Source: JAHDFB01 sp965658745
GTDB lineage: Bacteria > Bacteroidota > Bacteroidia > Chitinophagales > Saprospiraceae
Reading direction: 5' to 3'
Length of the DNA stretch: 64,000 nt
NCBI GenBank assembly: GCA_965658745.1
Contig: CBFHTK010000003.1
Location: 248,001-312,000 of the forward strand
A program made the position numbers and the translations under genes. This document shows positions 43,402 through 53,300 of this stretch, in pieces. Position 1 is the stretch's first letter. Every line of letters begins with the position of its first letter. The notes below the pieces were generated by a model. That model was not told the DNA's origin, ran no database searches, and saw only the letters and a list, made by a program, of their open reading frames with translations.

Positions 43402-45438
43402 CTATTTCATTACTGTTACATCCCCTGAAAAAGTGACTTTAACGTCATCGATAAAGGTGATCTCTGCATACCAACCATAAACGCCTGGATTTACCGCACG
43501 ACCCTTAAAGTTTCCATCCCATCCAACACTAGGATCATTTAGGGGGAGATTTTGACCTTCGTAGACAAGTTCACCCCAGCGATTGTACACTCTCAAGATA
43601 TCCATTTGCTTGGCTGCTCGATTGGTAAAGAGCGTAAAACGATCATTTGTACCATCCCCATTTGGAGTAAATATATTGGGATCATAAATAGGCCGTTCGA
43701 GTGAAACCCTTACCACGACAGAATCAAGCGTTACACACCCATCTGCTGTTGTAACTTGCATATAATAAGTGGTCGTTCCTGGAGGAAAGACTTCTGGGTT
43801 TGGACAATCTGTACACGACATATTGGGATCTGGAGGATCGCTATACCAAAATATATCTACAATTTCACCAGGAGGATCGTATCCTCCATCGAGATTTGCT
43901 GTAAATCCTAGTGTTGTTGATTGATCTGGTCCTGCATTGGCGATGACTGGATCTGGTTCATTAAGATTCAATGTAATTGAATCCTCACAGCCTTTTATAT
44001 CAATAATATTTACTTGATATTGTCCTGCAAATAACTCATCATAATCTGTTGTTTCAGTAAAAGCACTACCATTTACGCTAAACTCGTACTCAGGTGAACC
44101 TCCAAATCCTCCAACATTGAAAGATCCGTCGGGAATTCCTGGACATAGCAGATCATTCGCATCCAAAAGGTCCACTCCGATAGCTTCCAAATCTTCACAG
44201 CATGGTTCGGCATAAATAGGAAGTACTTCTGTTACAATGCAACCCTTATCTGTTGTGACTTCTAATACGATAAATTTTTGACCAAATTTTTCATAAAATA
44301 CAGGGCCTGGATTTTGAAGATTAGAAGTCAGAGGGATTGCTCGTTCTCCGAAAGTCCAGCTATAGTCCGTGATGTTGATACCCATAGGAGAAGTAGATTG
44401 ATTCACTACAACGAACTGTTCGTCACATTCTAGACTATCGCTTGGTATTATTATAAATTCTGGGTCAGGCCCCAAAAACTCTCCAGTTCCTCCCCATTCG
44501 ATACTGAAGCCAATTCCCGTATTACTAAAATTGTTAACCATTAAAGCGTATGACGTGCCCGCTTGCATCTCAATAAATCTTACGAACCCATCCTCTCCAG
44601 CATCGCAGTTTAGATCTTCAACCAAATCGGTACTCGTTAAGTCAATGCCCGTTGGGCCAGCACAAGCCGTCGCCATACATCGAATCGGAGTCTTATCACA
44701 ATCATCTGTATCAGGAATTTCAAAGAGTACAAAATCTAGATCATCGGAAGGATTAAGAGGAGTAATTGTAAAAGTAAGCGTACCATTATTGGCTGCTGTC
44801 CACTTGTACCAAGTAGATTGATTTTCAGATAACTGACCGAAATTTCCTAAACACGTTCCATTTGCCTCATCCGGATCAAATCCAGCACCATTAATCGCTT
44901 GGACAACGAAGGGTGATTTATCGCAAAGTACTGATCCGGAAATACAATCCTGTCCTGGTTCAACTGGTGGATTATAATTATTTGTGCAAATTTTGAAATT
45001 TCCTATTGCTCCCGAAATACCGTTTACACGAATGTAATATTCTTGACCAATGATCAATCCAGTCTCAAAAAGATTCACGATATCAAAACCTGTTTCACAT
45101 TGCAATTCGTTAATAACACCTCCGCAATTTCCAGTGTAAAGTGCGATCTGAATTCCATTCAGATTGTTACCAGCTCCATTTCCGTCAATGACAATATTGA
45201 TGGCCGTTGCAAAAGATGTAAACGCAAACCAAATATCGTTGTCATTTCCGTTCCAACAAGTTGCTTGTCCATAACCGCTTGCGCCTATGTTTATATTGTT
45301 GAATTCAGCGTTTTCAGAGCAGTACTCGATAGGGTCTAAAATCTGAAATGCATCTTGGCAATTCGTATAGTCAATCTGCCCAACCAATTGAAGGCTAAGA
45401 AAGAAAGAGAAGAATATTAATAAATGATGTAGCTTCAT
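43402..45438 (-). CDS. Secreted protein with gliding-motility/T9SS type B C-terminal domain
   Basis: A large surface or secreted protein of 678 residues. The signal peptide (MKLHHLLIFFSFFLSLQLVG) is followed by domains with disulfide-rich, Ig/PKD-like repeats: PEFIIIPSDSLECDEQF with a PKD-like DYSWTFGERA near 350, and SprB-like repeats with DLLCPGIPDGSFNVGGFGG near 430. The C-terminal 85 residues are the gliding-motility-associated (type B) sorting domain: IFTPNGDGTNDRFTLF, LRVYNRWGELVYEGQ, WDGNFKGRAVNPGVYGWYAE. It is exported by the Sec then T9SS pathways. An ATG two codons earlier (45444) is also possible. Function unknown, perhaps adhesion. Confidence 0.9.
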   Translation of the reverse strand: MKLHHLLIFFSFFLSLQLVGQIDYTNCQDAFQILDPIEYCSENAEFNNINIGASGYGQATCWNGNDNDIWFAFTSFATAINIVIDGNGAGNNLNGIQIALYTGNCGGVINELQCETGFDIVNLFETGLIIGQEYYIRVNGISGAIGNFKICTNNYNPPVEPGQDCISGSVLCDKSPFVVQAINGAGFDPDEANGTCLGNFGQLSENQSTWYKWTAANNGTLTFTITPLNPSDDLDFVLFEIPDTDDCDKTPIRCMATACAGPTGIDLTSTDLVEDLNCDAGEDGFVRFIEMQAGTSYALMVNNFSNTGIGFSIEWGGTGEFLGPDPEFIIIPSDSLECDEQFVVVNQSTSPMGINITDYSWTFGERAIPLTSNLQNPGPVFYEKFGQKFIVLEVTTDKGCIVTEVLPIYAEPCCEDLEAIGVDLLDANDLLCPGIPDGSFNVGGFGGSPEYEFSVNGSAFTETTDYDELFAGQYQVNIIDIKGCEDSITLNLNEPDPVIANAGPDQSTTLGFTANLDGGYDPPGEIVDIFWYSDPPDPNMSCTDCPNPEVFPPGTTTYYMQVTTADGCVTLDSVVVRVSLERPIYDPNIFTPNGDGTNDRFTLFTNRAAKQMDILRVYNRWGELVYEGQNLPLNDPSVGWDGNFKGRAVNPGVYGWYAEITFIDDVKVTFSGDVTVMK

Positions 45439-45644
45439 AGGCATTCTATTCGGTCAATTCGTCTTACATGTATAACGTAAACTCTAAGTGATTATGTTGG
45501 GTTCATCTTCATGAATCTTTTTTGGGCCATTATACACTTATAATGCTTACGTCTTCAAAAAACCTTAAAAAAACTCAGTTAAACTTTTCATAAGCTTATT
45601 GATAGGAATGAAAAGAACTTGCTTTTGCTGCTTTCGATTAATTC

Positions 45645-46289
45645 TTATCCTTTGCCATTATGAGCACTCATAGTTCTTGCTAGACCAATAGTTGTAAAGT
45701 CGAGAATTGCTCGGCATCCCCTGTCGATAAATGAGCCTAGTTCAGCCTCCTCTTTTTCCGACCATTTTCCAAGCACGAAATTCACTTGTTTTCCTTGGCT
45801 AAAATTATCACCAATTCCCATACGTAGGCGAGGGTAGTTTGAAGTTTGTAGTAACTCATTGATGTTTTTTAAGCCATTATGACCGCCATCTTTACCTTTT
45901 CCACGTATTCTAATGTTTGTGAAATCTAAATTGAGATCATCCAGCACCACCAATGTTCGCTCAACTGGAACCTTATGCTTTGTCATCCAATATCTCACTG
46001 CTTTTCCAGACAAATTCATATAGGTCGTTGGTTTGATCAAGATGATCGTACGGCCTTTATGCTTAATTGTTGCAGTATCTGCCAAAGTGTTATTGGTGAA
46101 TCTAGCGTCGTTCATACGAGCAAGTTCATCTAACACGTCAAAACCAATATTGTGACGTGTTCCAGCATATTTAGAGCCTACATTGCCGAGGCCTGCAACT
46201 AAGTATTTCATAGGATCTTCCTTGTATTGGTCTTCTGTTTCTTCATTCCTTGCGTTTCCAAGGAAAATTCTTCTTAAAAAATTCCACAT
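45645..46289 (-). CDS. pth: Peptidyl-tRNA hydrolase
   Basis: Releases peptides from peptidyl-tRNA. The 214-residue protein has a 26-residue basic N-terminal extension (MWNFLRRIFLGN), common in Bacteroidota Pth, then YLVAGLGNVGSKYAGTRHNI with the catalytic His, KPTTYMNLSG, VVLDDLNLDF, GKGKDGGHNGLKNI and LRMGIGDNFSQG. A minus-strand CATATTTG lies just ahead at 46297-46304, close to the -7 consensus. The 22-base gap to the upstream metallo-hydrolase suggests possible co-transcription. Confidence 0.95.
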   Translation of the reverse strand: MWNFLRRIFLGNARNEETEDQYKEDPMKYLVAGLGNVGSKYAGTRHNIGFDVLDELARMNDARFTNNTLADTATIKHKGRTIILIKPTTYMNLSGKAVRYWMTKHKVPVERTLVVLDDLNLDFTNIRIRGKGKDGGHNGLKNINELLQTSNYPRLRMGIGDNFSQGKQVNFVLGKWSEKEEAELGSFIDRGCRAILDFTTIGLARTMSAHNGKG

Positions 46290-46311
46290 ATTGACCGCAA
46301 ATATGGCATCC

Positions 46312-47289
46312 TTAGCTTAATTCTTGGTAAACAGCATCCAAAGATCGTGATATACCATCTCCTTTCCACTCTTCCGCTCCAGGTATAATCGTCGTTTCTG
46401 CATTTAGTTCTTCGAGTGTTTTCCCTGCCTTAATTGATTTTTCTCCGAACTCTAATAGTCTTTCGAGGTAGTTCTGAAAGGCCTTAATATCTTCATGATT
46501 TCCAACCACATCATAACCATTATCAGAATGACCAAAAATATACTTTGTTTCCGTATTGTGACTTTCCAGAACTTTGCCAAGTATAACGATCCAATTTTGA
46601 ATATTCGCGCCAGCTGATTTATCAATATAAGGGAACCTCCGATTGAAAACTAAATCTCCCATATGAACTGCATTGGTATTTACGAAAGTAGTGATTGCAT
46701 CACCATTTGTGTGACCCGCTCCGTAGTAGTTCATCAAAACCGTTTCTGACCCGATATTAGTCTTCCAACTGTCTTCAAAAACCGTTTCGGGAAGAAAGAT
46801 TTGATCTACTTTGTCACTGCTTTCAGCTCTGCTGAGCTGATTCCTTTTTGAATTTGAGTGAGCAACAGAGTCTTTTACAAGTTCTTTAAATACCGTATTG
46901 CCACTTGTGTGATCTCCATGGTGATGCGTATTTATAAGCAAGTCTATACTTCTGTCAGTTTGTGCTCGTATCGCGTCTACAAGATGCTGCGATTGTTCAG
47001 GAAACTGAGTATCTACAATAGCAATCCCGTCGTCAGCTACATAGAAACCAATTGTACCACCTCGCTCTTCAAATGTCCAAAGATTTCCCGCTAGGTTACG
47101 AATTTTATAGGATTCGTCTCCTTTAGTTGTAAAGTCTATAAGTTTCTTTAGTTCTTCATTCATCGCTGCTGTGGCAGCAACTTCAGACTTTCCCTTACAA
47201 GCAATTAATTGCGGAGCTAGTAAAAGCACTAAACCCATCTGAGAGCCATTCTTGATAAATTTTCTGCGAGAATCTGATCTCATTTTCAT
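46312..47289 (-). CDS. MBL-fold metallo-hydrolase with Tat-type lipoprotein signal
   Basis: A 325-residue exported enzyme. The N-terminus has a twin-arginine motif (DSRRKFIKNG) and a hydrophobic run ending in a lipobox (LLLAPQLIACKG), so it is likely a Tat-exported lipoprotein. The metallo-beta-lactamase fold carries INTHHHGDHTSGN with the metal ligands, YYGAGHTNGDAI, HMGDLVFNRRFP and YIFGHSDNGYD. Such secreted MBL proteins are often esterases or unknown hydrolases, and beta-lactamase activity cannot be assumed. Confidence 0.88.
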   Translation of the reverse strand: MKMRSDSRRKFIKNGSQMGLVLLLAPQLIACKGKSEVAATAAMNEELKKLIDFTTKGDESYKIRNLAGNLWTFEERGGTIGFYVADDGIAIVDTQFPEQSQHLVDAIRAQTDRSIDLLINTHHHGDHTSGNTVFKELVKDSVAHSNSKRNQLSRAESSDKVDQIFLPETVFEDSWKTNIGSETVLMNYYGAGHTNGDAITTFVNTNAVHMGDLVFNRRFPYIDKSAGANIQNWIVILGKVLESHNTETKYIFGHSDNGYDVVGNHEDIKAFQNYLERLLEFGEKSIKAGKTLEELNAETTIIPGAEEWKGDGISRSLDAVYQELS

Positions 47290-47808
47290 TGTTTTTTTAT
47301 TGATAAAAAATACACATTTTTAGTCTTTGGAAGTATTTGTAAATCATTAATTTGTGGGGCGAATAGTCTGACGCATTCCTAGTTTAAACCCGCATTATGC
47401 TTTTATAACATACATGCAAAGAAATGTTTTACGACACCTTGAATTATTGTGTCAGCCTACCGTGCTATGCGATGTTTCGCTAGGCTCATCCCTTCTCACT
47501 ACGTTCGAATTAGGACCGTCGTCCTCGTTCCTCGTCCTAGGCATCTACTATCACTTTCGCAGAAAGATGAACTAACTGCCAATCAAAATAGCCCTTTGAT
47601 CCTCGTAATTTCTTGAAGTTTTATCTTGGTAATCACTTACAAAATGAGGCAAATCAGCTTATTTACTTGATTTTTTGAAAAATTTGGCATATATTTAGTA
47701 GGTATAAGTAATTGAAAATGTGTCTCTTGTATGATGATCGTTCTATCTTGCTAATTGTATTGTAGGGTAATTGATTGACAGTCGTGCAGCGACCCAAAAA
47801 CAATTATT
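47290..47808. promoter_or_regulatory. Divergent intergenic region with a repeat copy
   Basis: 519 bases without a gene between the metallo-hydrolase and the orphan lipoprotein. The middle holds copy B of the dispersed repeat (47452-47560). A TATATTTA, one mismatch from the -7 consensus, lies near 47690. Confidence 0.5.
47452..47560 (+). repeat. Dispersed intergenic repeat, copy B
   Basis: Contains the core TTTCGCTAGGCTCATCCCTT at 47475-47494, matching the complement of 61841-61860 at 16 of 20 positions and the copy A core at 9061-9079 more loosely. It ends with CATCTACTATC, as the other copies end in ACTATCC. Confidence 0.55.
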
Positions 47809-48426
47809 ATGAGGTACACAACATACATCATATTCTTACTAGCTACACTAATTTTTGCGTCTTCATGCCAAGACCAAGAGCAGGTGCTTTATGATCGGTA
47901 TATAGATCTAACCGAACCAGAATATCGAGGAGACACTATGCGTATGAATAAGATACTATCTATCCATAAAAAGCTATACAAAAGACACCCAAACAATCTC
48001 ATTTATTTTAGCAATGTTTTTCAATCAAATTGTGCCCTAGGTAATTTTAGAGAGAATCAAGAATTAATAGAAAACAGCATTATTCCAGATGAACCTGATA
48101 TGAGCAGTAGGGTCTACAAACATTTCTACTTAGCTCTCAATATGTATCGACAAGATCCTGGCTCCAATTATCACAAACACTTGAAAGTACTATTGGATGA
48201 AGACTTAAGTCACGACCCACTCTTAGGTTATATTGCTGCCAGATGCTTAGGAAAAGAAAAAATAGCCGATGAATACTACCCTCAAATGATGGACTATATT
48301 TTCGAAATGCCCGAAAGAAAGACGATTTTAAGGATGATCGAGATGGATCGCTGCGATCGATTTTTGGAATTATACCGTGGAATATGTCCCGTTTGTGAGA
48401 TTTGTCTTAGAAAAAACTACATGTAG
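47809..48426 (+). CDS. Orphan lipoprotein with C-terminal cysteine cluster
   Basis: A 205-residue protein with a lipoprotein signal (IIFLLATLIFASSCQDQEQ, Cys20). The body is alpha-helical and charged, with weak TPR-like spacing. The end is GICPVCEICLRKNYM, three cysteines in seven residues, which could bind metal or form disulfides. Not recognised. It is a single gene flanked by a long upstream region and a convergent esterase gene. Confidence 0.65.
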   Translation: MRYTTYIIFLLATLIFASSCQDQEQVLYDRYIDLTEPEYRGDTMRMNKILSIHKKLYKRHPNNLIYFSNVFQSNCALGNFRENQELIENSIIPDEPDMSSRVYKHFYLALNMYRQDPGSNYHKHLKVLLDEDLSHDPLLGYIAARCLGKEKIADEYYPQMMDYIFEMPERKTILRMIEMDRCDRFLELYRGICPVCEICLRKNYM

Positions 48427-48494
48427 AAAAGACTTGATTGAATTATTTTTATCATGGAGCACTTAATTGGCTAAATTCAATGCAGAAAGATGTC

Positions 48495-49280
48495 TTATTC
48501 TGACGTCTGCAATTGCTGACTAAAAATCCAATCAACAAGACCTGGTTCTTCCCAAGCTTTGTTCCATACATCATGTCCGCCTTCAGGATACTCAGTGTAT
48601 CGGTAATTCATATTTAATGCCTTACAACTCTCTGCAATACTTCTTGATAAAGAAACTGGTACTACCGGGTCTTTTGCTCCGTGAAATATCCAAATAGGTA
48701 CTTGTCTAATTGTCGAAGTAAATCTATTATTTCCACCTCCACAGATTGGAACGGCAGCAGCAAACATATTTGGCCTTCTGTATAGAATATCCATCGTACC
48801 AAAGCCTCCCATAGACAAACCCGCAAGATAGGTTCGTGTTGGATCAATAGAAGTTTCCATTTTGAAAACATTAATCCATTCAAATAGAGCTTCGGTAGAA
48901 CTGGTAGCGGGTTTATCACTTTGAACTAGCCAAGAACCTTCTTCTTTCTCCTCCATTCTAGCCCATGAATCATTTTCTGCACATTGGGGAAACACGATAA
49001 TTGCTTCGTGCTTAGCCTGGAATTCATCTGTCAAAAAACTTGGTGCAATATGTACTAATTGATCTTGGTTATTGCTACCCCGCTCTCCCGATCCGTGCAA
49101 AAAAATCAACATCGGATAAGATTTTGACTTTGAATAATTATCTGGATAAAGTATTCTTAGCGGAAGTTCATGCCCTTCGCTACTTGTAAATACTTCTGAT
49201 TTGAAAGATCGATTATCATTTTTTGCAGGACACTGCATAAAGAATACTGATATGAGACCGAATGCAAGATACTTAGTCAT
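48495..49280 (-). CDS. Secreted alpha/beta-hydrolase (dienelactone/PHB-depolymerase-like esterase)
   Basis: A 261-residue exported hydrolase. The signal (MTKYLAFGLISVFFMQC) may be a lipobox with Cys17. Active-site elements: oxyanion segment LIFLHGSGERGSNNQ, nucleophile elbow YLAGLSMGGFGTM with the serine, IFHGAKDPVVPV with the acid, and EGGHDVWNKAW with the histidine. The family covers feruloyl-type esterases and peptidase-like hydrolases of polymers; the substrate is unknown. A minus-strand TATGTTTG lies 63 bases upstream. Confidence 0.88.
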   Translation of the reverse strand: MTKYLAFGLISVFFMQCPAKNDNRSFKSEVFTSSEGHELPLRILYPDNYSKSKSYPMLIFLHGSGERGSNNQDQLVHIAPSFLTDEFQAKHEAIIVFPQCAENDSWARMEEKEEGSWLVQSDKPATSSTEALFEWINVFKMETSIDPTRTYLAGLSMGGFGTMDILYRRPNMFAAAVPICGGGNNRFTSTIRQVPIWIFHGAKDPVVPVSLSRSIAESCKALNMNYRYTEYPEGGHDVWNKAWEEPGLVDWIFSQQLQTSE

Positions 49281-49342
49281 AAAACCTTTTCTTTTGGTAA
49301 CTCGTTTTTAAGTTTGTTCACAATGTTGGCAGCCAATGCTAG

Positions 49343-49350
49343 CAAACATA
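49343..49350 (-). promoter_or_regulatory. Candidate -7 element TATGTTTG for the esterase gene
   Basis: Exact TAnnTTTG on the minus strand, 63 bases before the esterase start, in the 91-base divergent gap. Confidence 0.4.
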
Positions 49351-49371
49351 TAAAAAGTATTAAACAGAAAA

Positions 49372-50235
49372 ATGGAACAAAGAACCAAAATACGTCTTGG
49401 TGGCGTGCCAGAACACTTCAATTTACCGATTCATCTGGCTAAGGAACAAGGTGAATTTCTAGCGCGAGGTGTTGACCTTGATTGGACAACTTTTAAGGGT
49501 GGTACTGGTCAAATGACCAAAGCGCTAAGAAATAATGAGGTAGACGCATGTATTTTGCTAACTGAAGGGATTATCAAAGATATTATTCAAGGAAATGAAG
49601 CCAAGATTGTAAGTATTTATGTGAATACACCTTTGACTTGGGGAATTCATACTGGCTTAGCTAATCCGCTGAGAAATCATCAAGAAATATATGATAAGCG
49701 ATACGCCATCAGTAGGTTCGGTTCTGGATCACATTTGATGGCTATAGTGGATGCAAATAGTCAAGAAAAAGAAATCAAAGAATCCCAATTTGAGATTATT
49801 CGAAATCTAGAAGGAGCACTTGAATCGCTAACTATTGGAGAAACGGACGTTTTCTATTGGGAAAAATATACGACCAAACCATACGTTGATCGAAGAATTC
49901 TCAGAAGAATTGGAGAATTTGTGACTCCTTGGCCATGCTTTGTAATAGCAGTAAGAAATGAAATGTTGGAAAACGAGCCAGAAGCAGTTACAAGGATGTT
50001 AAGAATAATTCATGATCGGTGCGATCGATTTATGTATCAAAAAGATGCTATTAATTTAGTAGCAGATCGATATGATCAAAAACCAAAAGATGTCGAAAAA
50101 TGGTTTCATTCGACGGAATGGGCAATTCATGGCTGGGTGAGTGATAAAATGATGCAAAGTGTGGTTTACAATTTGAAAAATGCAGGTATTATTTCAGCAG
50201 ATCAAACTATACCAGAGTTAGTGTGGAAGCGCTAG
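49372..50235 (+). CDS. NMT1/Ca3427-like substrate-binding protein without signal peptide
   Basis: A 287-residue type 2 periplasmic-binding-protein fold. It shows IRLGGVPEHFNLPIHLAKEQ at the N-terminus, GGTGQMTKALRNNEVDACIL near 45-62, SRFGSGSHLMAI and FYWEKYTTKPYVD. The pattern resembles NMT1/THI5 proteins and the fungal Ca3427 structure. Periplasmic binding proteins need export, but this one starts MEQRTKIRLGG with no signal peptide or lipobox. No ABC permease or ATPase lies nearby. It may be a cytoplasmic ligand-binding or biosynthetic protein, as THI5 itself is. Confidence 0.75.
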   Translation: MEQRTKIRLGGVPEHFNLPIHLAKEQGEFLARGVDLDWTTFKGGTGQMTKALRNNEVDACILLTEGIIKDIIQGNEAKIVSIYVNTPLTWGIHTGLANPLRNHQEIYDKRYAISRFGSGSHLMAIVDANSQEKEIKESQFEIIRNLEGALESLTIGETDVFYWEKYTTKPYVDRRILRRIGEFVTPWPCFVIAVRNEMLENEPEAVTRMLRIIHDRCDRFMYQKDAINLVADRYDQKPKDVEKWFHSTEWAIHGWVSDKMMQSVVYNLKNAGIISADQTIPELVWKR

Positions 50236-50384
50236 GCGTGTTAAAATCGTCATAAATGTATAGCGAACGAATGCAGGAGTACAATAGTTGTATACTAAAA
50301 AGAACGAAAGCTGATGTTATATCATTACAACAGGGTTTTGTTTAGTTTATCAAGACTATCAGACGTTCAGTAAAATATACGCTT

Positions 50385-53300
50385 ATGAAAAAGTACAAAA
50401 TTTCACTTCTTGCATTCGTACTCGTTTGTACACTTACACCAATAATGCTATCCGCACAGTATTTTGGTCAGAACAAACCTCGCTATTCAAGCTTTGATTT
50501 CGAAATCCGGCAGTCTGACAACTTCGATGTCTATCACTATCTGAATAATGAAGACGTGGTGGATGACATCGCCTTGAAGTCGGAACAATGGTATTCGATG
50601 CACAAAGCCATTTTGCAAGATTCATTCACTAGACGTAATCCAATTGTTCTCTACAATAATCATGCAGATTTTCAACAGACGAATACTATTTCTGGATCAG
50701 TCGGTGTAGGAACTGGAGGAGTTACAGAAGCTTTTAAGAATCGCGTTGTGTTTCCTCTAACTTTTACCAATGAACAAACCAACCACGTGTTAGGGCATGA
50801 AATGGTGCATGCCTTTCAATACAATATGATTCTAGGCACAGATTCGACTGGTTTGTCTTCACTGGCAAATCTTCCGCTTTGGATGGTTGAGGGTCTAGCT
50901 GAGTACTTATCCAAAGGGAAAGTTGATCCCTTTACTGCAATGTGGATGCGATCAAGCGTATTAAACGATGATATTCCTACCCTCAGAGACTTACAAAACC
51001 CAAAATATTTCCCTTATCGATACGGTCAAGCTTTTTGGGCATTCGTCACTTCTACATATGGCGATGAAGTTATTCGTCCACTATTTCTGAATACAGCCTT
51101 ATATGGTTTTGATCAAGCCATATCTATGACATTAAGTACGTCTGTGAGAAACCTAGAGACTCTTTGGGCAGAGACCCTTGAAAATCACTACAGGCCATAC
51201 ATAACGAGAAATTCAAAAATCCCTGGCGAGCTGATTTCATCTGGAAGTAATTCGGGTGAAATGAACGTTTCACCGTCCATAAGCCCCAATGGTAAATATA
51301 TGACTTACTGGAGTGAGAAGGATGTACTGGGTACTAGTATGTACCTTGCCGAAGTAACAAGTGGTGATATCCTGCGAAAAATCACGGACGTTGTACGTGA
51401 TGGACACCTCGATGCGATCAACTTTCTTGAGGCGTCAGGAGCATGGTCTAGAAACAGTAAAGAATTTGCTTTTGTAGGTATTAAAAAAGGACGAAATGTC
51501 ATTATTATCAAGGACGTTGAATCAGGTAAGACAATAGATGAAATTTCAATTAAGTCGGTTCCTTCACTAACCCACTTGGCATGGAATCCCGATGGAAAAA
51601 GTATCGTTTTTACAGGCTTGGTGCAGGGACAAACCGATCTGTATGAATACACTTTTAAAAATAAACGACTTCGTCAATTGACAAACAATCCATATTCCGA
51701 GATTATGGCAGTTTTCAATCAAGATGGTAGCAAGTTGCTGTACTCAACGGACTATAAGTCTATGAAATTTGGGAGGAAGTACGGGAGATACTCATTTGAT
51801 ATCGCAATTATGGATATGGAGTCATTGGATGTCGAAGTACTAGATATTTTTAATGGCGCAAATAATCTCAACCCCAACTGGGATGATGAGGGAAATATCA
51901 TATTCCTCTCAAATAGGGACGGATACAGAAATATGTACAAATACTATCCTGCAAATGAATACTTGGAGCAGTTGACACAACTATCAACAGGAATTTCAGG
52001 TATCACAGAACTAGCTCCTGCAGTCTCTGTCTCTCAGCGTAGAGATCGAATTATCTACAGTGTCTTCGATGATTTTAAGTACTCGATTTACAGAGTCAAT
52101 TATTCGGATTTGATAACGCGTGAAGTAGATCCAAACGAGGTAGATTTCACAGCTGGAATGTTACCTTTTGAGAATCTGCAGGTGACAGACGCTGTAAATA
52201 AGAATCTTCAAAATCAAGATAAAATTAGAGCTTCAAAGGATAACATCACTTTGATCAATAGGCCCTACAAACCAAAATTTGCATTGGACTTCATCGGTGG
52301 TGGTGCTGGAGTCGGGGTAAACAACAATACGTTTGGAAACAATACCGGACTAGCTGGGGGTGTTCAGTTACTTTTTAGCGATCAATTAGGTAATAATCAA
52401 ATTTTTAGTACGCTGAGTTTAAACGGAGAGATCTTTGACGTGGGCGGACAAGTAAGTTATCTCAATCGCTCCAAGCGAATTGCATATGGTTTCGGGATTT
52501 CTCATGTTCCACTTGTGACAGGTTTCTCGGAGGCGCCATTCTTAACACAGTTACCAATTAATAATGGGCAGTCAACAATAGAAGTAGTACAGCAGAATCT
52601 TAATTTGATTCGCGTATTCTCAGACAATGTCAATGCATTTTTGCATCTACCTTTTTCTCGGACACTGCGCTTGGAAGGAGGAATAAGTGGTGGATATCAA
52701 TCGTTTCGATGGGATGAATATCGAAACTATTATCAGATAAATGCTTTTGGTCAATATCAGCAAGTTGCCCGTGATCGCGAACGTATTCCAACTGGCGACA
52801 TGATTCAGTTCGATCAATTCTATACATTGGAAAGAGGATTTCAAGCTTCAGCAAATATAGCTCTGGTAGGAGACAACAGTATTTTCGGAATGACCTCACC
52901 CTTGCGCGGACACAGATTCAGGCTGAGTGTTGAGCAACATGTGGGCATAAATCGGTATACTGCATTTCTGGCAGATGCTAGAAAGTACTTTTGGCTGAAG
53001 CCATTGTCATTCGCAATAAGAGGTACAACGTTCAATCGTATTGACCTAGCAGATGATAACAATGTATATCCGTTTTTTATTGGCCAGCAAGGATTCGTAA
53101 GAGGTTACGGATCTGCATTTTCTAACTTCCAACAAGTTGCAATTCGATTGGAGGATAAAGGAATTTCTTTTGGACAGGTCATTGGTGCGAATATGGCCAT
53201 GGCAAGTGGTGAAATTCGTTTGCCTTTAACTGGCCCTCGTCGTTTAGCGTTGATTCCTACCAGTCTGCTAATGAGTGACCTAGTTTTATTTTATGATGTA

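Noticed and set aside
46312..47289. Metallo-hydrolase considered as a beta-lactamase resistance gene
   Set aside because: It has the general MBL fold only; the Tat/lipobox export signal and motifs do not single out the antibiotic-degrading subclass.
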